A model generated the notes under the pieces. It saw only the letters and a program-made list of their open reading frames with translations. It did not search any database and was not told where the DNA came from. This document shows, piece after piece, positions 58,576 through 64,000 of a stretch of DNA of 64,000 nt (position 1 is the stretch's first letter; each line of letters opens with the position of its first letter). The DNA lies in contig NZ_CP095413.1 of NCBI RefSeq assembly GCF_023016285.1, positions 248,001 to 312,000 of the forward strand, given 5' to 3'. A program made the translations under genes and the position numbers. Source of the DNA: Muricauda sp. SCSIO 64092. GTDB lineage: Bacteria > Bacteroidota > Bacteroidia > Flavobacteriales > Flavobacteriaceae.

Positions 58576-61500
58576 TTCTTCATGATTTTAAGTGCAATGG
58601 GGTTACCCGTTCCAATCTTTATGTAATAAAGCCCGGAGGACAAACTTTCCATCGAAACTTTTAAAATCCCTTCTGAGACCTCAAATAAGCCTGAATCCAC
58701 CAATTGAAAGTTTGAATTATAAATTCTTACCGTAATGTTCGTTGGATGATTTTTGGGCAAATAAATGTAAACATCATCCACAGTAGGGTTTGGCGCAAAG
58801 CTCACCTCCCCTTTGGTCATTTCAACTTTTTTAGCAAAAAAGCCTTCACATGGAAACTTTGAGGTTACCTGCACTAAATCTCCATTATTGACTTCAATGG
58901 AAAATGAGGATGACATGGTTGTGAGCTGTTGGCTTCCATTAACGGAAACCTTATATGGAGGGGTACCCGAAAACATTTCTATGTTTTCAACCAGCTTTTG
59001 ATTTAAAATAGAGGAATTTGATTTACCTGAGATTGCCAGGGCATCCGCTATCTCAAAACCAAAGCAGCTAATAAAATCCGGTTCGTCAGTAATGGTAATA
59101 CAAAGTTCATACTTTCCTGCATGTAAGTTTTGAATTGTCAGCGCTGTGGTGAAGTTATACCCATCATTATTAATGCTTGCAACATAGTTATGATTTTCGT
59201 TGGCTGCAATCAATAACTGTCCATTGTTCCTATTCACACAAGTTACCCCTATGGTTTCAATGCTGAAATTGTTTGAAGGTAACTCAAAGAGAATTGGGCA
59301 TCCTTCAGAATCAACGGTGTATATGGGCAGTGTTCCAGGACACAAATCCCTATCATTCATAACCCCATCCTCGTCATCATCCAGCTCACTTTGTCCACAA
59401 CCATTTTCGTCTACAGAATCGCCTATTGGAGTTAGGGGGCATAAATCAAGGGAGTCAATAACGCCATCCCCATCTGTATCCAATATGTCTGCCCCAGAGC
59501 AACCATTTGCATCCACAGCATCGTTGGGCAAGGTATTTGGGCATTGATCCAAGTTATTGGTTACACCATCATTATCGTCATCCAATTGGTTTTCGGCGCA
59601 GCCCACGCTATTGACTTCCATGTGGGACAAGGTCCCGGGGCATTCATCAAACAAGTCCACAACACCATCATCATCGGTATCGACAAGATTATTGTCTGCC
59701 CCAATACGCAAAAGATATGCGGCGTAAAGTTCCGTTCCACTAATTGTGGTCGATCCATTATAAAAGACCCTATGCTCAGCCCCAGTCAAGTGAGAGATTG
59801 TACTTAGGGATGAAGAACCATTTATAACATTGACATCCAAACCATAAATTTCATTCGGATCCCCCGTTGTTAACCATATCCTACCGGAACCATCGCTCTG
59901 TATAAAAATTAGATTAGCCCTGAAGCAAGTTTTTTCACTGATCCAGACGAAATTATCCAAGTAATCCACAATCGGGATTGTACCGTCCACAGTTCCATCC
60001 GTCCTCCAAAGTTGTCTCATAAACCCATAACTGTTCTCCAATCCAAAATATAAATACTCGCCACATGTTTCCAGATTATTGGTTAGTGGCATTGTAACCG
60101 GAATGTCCCCTACATATAATGTATACGTGCCTTCAACAGTTCCGTCTGACCTGAATAATGCGCGGTTCGCCGTATCAAAAATACGTGCGGAAAAATAGAA
60201 ATCATTTTTAAAGATAGCGGCGTGGTCAATTCGATCATTGCCTAATTTTTGAAGGAACAAAGTTCCTTGATGTGTCCCATTGGAAAACCAAAGCTCTCTT
60301 GCTTCCTCAGGATAAGTTCTCCCTCCATTATCCTGGATAACAAAAAGCCCACTACCTGTTGCATAAAGATGTTCAATGGCGACAAAATGGTGGACAAAAC
60401 GATTTTCACCCGAATTTGGGTCTATTTTGTACAAACCGCTTCCCGAAGCTCCACTTCCGAAAAAATAAACCTCATCATTGAAACCTGTGAAAGTCCTTGA
60501 ACCATTTCCACCTCTTGAGGCAGTAACCGAAGAATCCGTAACTTCATAGGTTCCATGAGTTGTACCATCGGTAACCCATAGTCCTACTTTGGTACCATCA
60601 AATGCCAAAAAGTACAGTTTTCCATCAATTACTGAAAAGGATTCAAGAGAATTGAAATTAACCATACTGTCATCATAGCCCCTAACTGTACCTGGGTTGA
60701 TGTCCTTTAGCATAAACGTACCTTCCAAAGTACCATCACTGATCCATGGCTCATAGCCGTGAATTCCGTCAGTAGCTATATATACCAACTTTCCATCAAA
60801 TGCTATGAATTCTGATTCATCATCAATGTAATGCCCATTTGGATATACGTATAGTGGTTTGGTTCCTTCAATTGTGCCATCGGAGGTGCAAAGGCCAAAA
60901 ACCCCATACAAATTGCACCTAAAATAAACCTGATCTCCAACAGTGGTAAGCAACGAAGGATTAGCACCGAAAGTACTATTTAGGTCATAAAAAAGGGAGG
61001 TACCCCCATCAGTGCCATCGGAAACCCAAAGTTCTATTCCATTACGCTCCGTTTCAGCAGCAAAAAAAGCGTTACCCCCTAATGCAATAATATCATTATT
61101 ATGCGCGCTGGTATTGGAAGAAGTTGCCTTACCAGAAACGACTTGGGTACCTTGTGGAGTACCATCACTCTTCCATAAGATTTTTTTGTTATTGGAACCA
61201 TTGTCACCAAAAAAGAAAATTGACTCTCCAAATTCGTTAAGAGTCAAATTGTTGACCGACGTGTTTTTTAAGAAACTCGTACCCGCTAAAGTTCCATCGG
61301 AAACCCAAAGTTCATTTCTACTAAAATTATCCGTTACATGGAAAAAAGCCTTTGAATCCGAAAAAATCAATTGTGGTGGATAGCCAAAGGACGAGAATTG
61401 CCCTTCTACAATATCCACAAAAAGTGAGGTACCCTCTGAAGTTCCATCCGTTTGCCAAAGTTCCGTGCCGTGAATTCCATCATCAGCTAAAAAAAATAAT

Positions 61501-62357
61501 TTTCCATTCAGAACTCCACCGTAAAAATTGTTGGTACTGGAATTATTGGAGTTGCCCTCATATACATCTTTAACCAAGGTAGTTCCCTCCGGGGTTCCAT
61601 TCGATTTCCAGAGTTCACTTCCTGTAACCCCGTCATTGGCAAAAAAATAAAAATTGTCATCAAAAGACTTATACCCATACGTATTTTGAACCGATCCTTG
61701 ATTACCTTCATTTATGTCTTTAAGTAAAACCGTTCCATCGGATGTTCCATCGGACATCCACAGCTCTGTACTAAATTCAACGGTATATGCCTTAAAAATT
61801 AATTTTCCATTAAAATCAAAAAAGTCAAAAGGAGAACTATCACCCTCACCACTATTAATGTCCTTAAGGACAAAGGTCCCATCTAAAGTACCATCACTCA
61901 CCCATATTTCATGCCCAAGTGTTTCATCATAGGCACTAAAAAAAACTTTGTTTTCCAAGGCGAGGATATTCCTTATTAATCCATCTTGAGCGAAGGCTAA
62001 ACTTCTGTTGGTTAGTTGAATCGTTCCTTCCTCCGTACCATCACTTACCCATAATTCATCTGTTCGAATGTCTTTTTTCTCAATGAAAAAAACAATATTG
62101 CCCACTGGTAATATCAAACCTATACCATTTGACTGCGCGGATTTAGCAAAAAATCGCGTTCCATCAACCGTTCCATCCGTAAACCATATTTCTGTATCGT
62201 CAGCCGTAAAATAAAACCCATTTTCCGCTTTTGTAAATCTTTCTGGATACCCATTATTTGAAAAAACCAATTCCAATAATTCGGCATCAATGGTTTGTCC
62301 TATTAGAAGGCCAAAAGAGAATAGCGAAAAAATTGTGGTGAGAAATTTATTGGTCAT
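58572..62357 (-). CDS. T9SS-secreted ELWxxDGT repeat protein with thrombospondin-3 repeats
   Basis: 1261 aa. The signal peptide ends near LLIGQ (residue 21). About 15 ELWxxDGT-type repeats follow (for example ELWVSDGTEEGT, EIWVSDGTLDGT, ELWKSNGTPEGT), spread over residues about 50-860, likely a beta-propeller array. Four calcium-binding thrombospondin type 3 repeats (DTDDDGVVDLFDECP and similar, about 890-1030) come next, then a beta domain and a type A T9SS C-terminus (FAPNPTVDDVYIYLP...SGLYYIKI). It should be exported and attached to the cell surface. It leads a four-gene operon with three lipoproteins. Confidence 0.9.
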   Translation of the reverse strand: MTNKFLTTIFSLFSFGLLIGQTIDAELLELVFSNNGYPERFTKAENGFYFTADDTEIWFTDGTVDGTRFFAKSAQSNGIGLILPVGNIVFFIEKKDIRTDELWVSDGTEEGTIQLTNRSLAFAQDGLIRNILALENKVFFSAYDETLGHEIWVSDGTLDGTFVLKDINSGEGDSSPFDFFDFNGKLIFKAYTVEFSTELWMSDGTSDGTVLLKDINEGNQGSVQNTYGYKSFDDNFYFFANDGVTGSELWKSNGTPEGTTLVKDVYEGNSNNSSTNNFYGGVLNGKLFFLADDGIHGTELWQTDGTSEGTSLFVDIVEGQFSSFGYPPQLIFSDSKAFFHVTDNFSRNELWVSDGTLAGTSFLKNTSVNNLTLNEFGESIFFFGDNGSNNKKILWKSDGTPQGTQVVSGKATSSNTSAHNNDIIALGGNAFFAAETERNGIELWVSDGTDGGTSLFYDLNSTFGANPSLLTTVGDQVYFRCNLYGVFGLCTSDGTIEGTKPLYVYPNGHYIDDESEFIAFDGKLVYIATDGIHGYEPWISDGTLEGTFMLKDINPGTVRGYDDSMVNFNSLESFSVIDGKLYFLAFDGTKVGLWVTDGTTHGTYEVTDSSVTASRGGNGSRTFTGFNDEVYFFGSGASGSGLYKIDPNSGENRFVHHFVAIEHLYATGSGLFVIQDNGGRTYPEEARELWFSNGTHQGTLFLQKLGNDRIDHAAIFKNDFYFSARIFDTANRALFRSDGTVEGTYTLYVGDIPVTMPLTNNLETCGEYLYFGLENSYGFMRQLWRTDGTVDGTIPIVDYLDNFVWISEKTCFRANLIFIQSDGSGRIWLTTGDPNEIYGLDVNVINGSSSLSTISHLTGAEHRVFYNGSTTISGTELYAAYLLRIGADNNLVDTDDDGVVDLFDECPGTLSHMEVNSVGCAENQLDDDNDGVTNNLDQCPNTLPNDAVDANGCSGADILDTDGDGVIDSLDLCPLTPIGDSVDENGCGQSELDDDEDGVMNDRDLCPGTLPIYTVDSEGCPILFELPSNNFSIETIGVTCVNRNNGQLLIAANENHNYVASINNDGYNFTTALTIQNLHAGKYELCITITDEPDFISCFGFEIADALAISGKSNSSILNQKLVENIEMFSGTPPYKVSVNGSQQLTTMSSSFSIEVNNGDLVQVTSKFPCEGFFAKKVEMTKGEVSFAPNPTVDDVYIYLPKNHPTNITVRIYNSNFQLVDSGLFEVSEGILKVSMESLSSGLYYIKIGTGNPIALKIMKK

Positions 62358-62890
62358 ATCAATTTTTGGTTCGCTGAACTAAATAGCTCAAAAGTGTTTT
62401 CTTAATTGACACCCTTTTGGCCCTGCAAGAGATAAATTCAAAAAGATGACCAGTTTATAAAGGCTAATTTGGTTCATCTTTCAAAGAAAATGCATGATAT
62501 TTATCATTTTTTCAAATTGTATGTTCCCTGGGAGCATAAAAAGCTTTGTACTGTAAACATTTTCAATCCCCACAAATCAACACCAACGGGCAAGCGATAT
62601 CTTTTACACTTCTTTCCTGTTTATTGGGTGAGGTCATTTCGTTCCTATTCCTAGGGAAATTAAAATGCAAAATCTTTCCAATATACTGGCATGGGGATTT
62701 GTTTGTCGCTTCGTCCTATAACAATCCATTCAGAAGTAGTCAATTGAAAGTCCTTGCCTTTTGAGATCCGTAGTCTGACAAATTACACCCCCCGCAAGTG
62801 GACCCTATAGGTCTGCGTTTTCCTGTAGTTTCAAATAATACAATTCCATAAAATGGTCTCTTTTTCACCTACGACCAGTAGTGCCGCAAT
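62358..62890. other. Intergenic, no supported gene
   Basis: 533 bp between the ELWxxDGT gene and the truncated gene. It is AT-rich near 62360-62560. Short plus-strand frames here have no start context or recognisable product. Promoters for the minus-strand ELWxxDGT operon must lie in the first part; no convincing TTTG / TAnnTTTG pair was found. Confidence 0.5.
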
Positions 62891-64000
62891 TTATTGGGTG
62901 GCCTCAAACACTTGAATTTCGGAAACTCCTAATCTTTGTCCTGGAATCCATGCCGTGGACATATCCGCTATTCCATCCGTTATGGTGAATTTCACCCATT
63001 TTATCTTTTTTGCAGGGAACCTAATCTCCGTAGGGGTTTGAGCACTATTGGAGGGGGCTGCATACATCCATTCCATGGAACCATCGCTGAACACAAAATA
63101 CCCTTCCTTGGTCCATCTGTCTCCGGCAGGACTGTCATATATTCGTATCCTGTCTATTGTTTTTTCTTCATCCCACTCCAATTTTAGCATGGCCCCTTTG
63201 CCTTCATTGGAAATCCATTCGAACGCCTTTTGTTTGTTATCAATATCTATGATGCCGTCAATAGCGGCCTCGGGCTTACTCTCTTCTTCAAATGAGGTCG
63301 CCCAGACTTTTGCCATAGGGGCTATGTTCCTTAAATCCTGCTTTACCTCCTCAAAAGGTGCATCTTTTAAAACAAAGGCAAGCTCATGCATGGATGCCGC
63401 ATAACGATTTTGATGCGGATTGATGTTTTGTACACTATAATTACTGGCAACGGTCAACCATGCGCTGGTACCATCATCGTTAATGAATTGGGACGGTATG
63501 TTGGGGAAATAGGTTTGAGCGCCCCAATCTTTCATGTAATGTACAATTTTATAGGGGCCCGTTATCTCATCGGCCTCCCAAAAAACAGTGATATTATAAG
63601 GTAGGTTCTCCTCTTCCTCCATTAATCTACAGGTTATCAGAATGTATTTGTCCATCTTTGGGAAGTACGTTATGCTTTCGCTACCCAAATGATTGGGCCA
63701 ATCCACAATGGGTTTGGCGTTCGCTACCTCTTTCATCCAGATGGGTTTGCCATTTTCGGCATGTCCTGCAAAAAACTCATAGTTTTCCGCTTGGGTAATA
63801 CCTTCCGAAGTGGCATGGGTCCGGCATAAATAAATGGCATCCCCTTTATCCCAGTTATTCTGGCCGTTTCCTGAGCTATATCCATGGGCACTCAAATAAA
63901 TCCGTTCATCTTCAGCCTTATTGTTCTTAGCAAAATTTACCGCATGTACCGCACGGAATTTAGCTATCCCGGTTTCATTAAAAAAGTTCCCATCCAGGTC
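62891..64000 (-). CDS. Secreted propeller protein with C-terminal discoidin-like domain (5' truncated)
   Basis: 3' part only. The frame stays open to the window edge, so the true start lies beyond 64000; at least 369 residues are visible. The upstream part (DAIYLCRTHATSEGIT, HLGSESITYFPKMDKYILIT, ITGPYKIVHYMKDWG, YFPNIPSQFINDDG) reads like a DUF4185/glycoside-hydrolase-type beta-propeller. The last roughly 130 residues (VWATSFEEESKPEAAIDG...LEWDEEKTIDRIRIYD...VKFTITDG...GVSEIQVFE) match the F5/8 type C (discoidin) pattern, usually carbohydrate binding. A role in polysaccharide handling is inferred; the active site cannot be judged. Confidence 0.7.
   Translation of the reverse strand, partial: DLDGNFFNETGIAKFRAVHAVNFAKNNKAEDERIYLSAHGYSSGNGQNNWDKGDAIYLCRTHATSEGITQAENYEFFAGHAENGKPIWMKEVANAKPIVDWPNHLGSESITYFPKMDKYILITCRLMEEEENLPYNITVFWEADEITGPYKIVHYMKDWGAQTYFPNIPSQFINDDGTSAWLTVASNYSVQNINPHQNRYAASMHELAFVLKDAPFEEVKQDLRNIAPMAKVWATSFEEESKPEAAIDGIIDIDNKQKAFEWISNEGKGAMLKLEWDEEKTIDRIRIYDSPAGDRWTKEGYFVFSDGSMEWMYAAPSNSAQTPTEIRFPAKKIKWVKFTITDGIADMSTAWIPGQRLGVSEIQVFEATQ

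Overview
The window comes from a Bacteroidota chromosome, most likely a marine member of the Flavobacteriaceae; the genus cannot be fixed from sequence alone. The indicators are three surface proteins ending in type IX secretion (T9SS) sorting domains, a promoter of the TTTG / TAnnTTTG type, lipoproteins with acidic residues after the lipobox Cys, a PadR-PspC-DUF2807 operon and a type B sdhCAB operon. No rRNA, tRNA, CRISPR, integrase or insertion sequence was found.

Layout. (1) 7-7959, all minus: an acyl-CoA catabolic operon. It holds two acyl-CoA dehydrogenases, two SDR oxidoreductases, an aminoglycoside-phosphotransferase-like kinase, a DUF1330 protein, an enoyl-CoA hydratase/isomerase and a zinc-free NADPH reductase. 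The kinase and one dehydrogenase are the two halves of the animal ACAD11 fusion, which points to 4-hydroxyacyl-CoA breakdown by phosphorylation and elimination. A Crp/Fnr regulator lies upstream. (2) 9077-28292, minus: two paralogous giant secreted proteins (4070 and 2009 aa). They are built from repeated cassettes of a conserved leader, DUF285 (BspA-like) repeats and HYR-like domains, then a HYR array and a T9SS type B C-terminus. Each is preceded by a decayed stretch homologous to the other. (3) 29221-34189, plus: small membrane and secreted proteins and the padR-pspC-DUF2807 operon. (4) 34266-37047: trxB, a stand-alone BLUF photoreceptor, a Na/Pi-cotransporter-like protein and an unusually small lipoprotein. 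(5) 37104-50010: two divergent energy operons, each led by a universal stress protein. One is usp-sdhCAB (minus); the other is usp-TPR followed by a seven-gene V-type ATPase operon (plus) whose proteolipid keeps the residues used for Na+ binding. (6) 50137-54839, plus: a two-component system followed by PEP carboxylase. (7) 55165-62357, minus: a lower-GC operon with a T9SS-secreted ELWxxDGT/thrombospondin-3 protein and three lipoproteins. (8) 62891-64000: the 3' part of a secreted propeller/discoidin-like protein that runs off the window.

How the parts fit. Region 5 brings respiratory complex II, a rotary ATPase and ATP-sensing-type Usp proteins together around one 418-bp divergent control region; the two-component system and anaplerotic PEP carboxylase follow on the same strand as the ATPase. 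Regions 2 and 7 are cell-surface loci. The giant genes look GC-rich and the region 7 genes AT-rich relative to the housekeeping genes in the lines sampled by eye.
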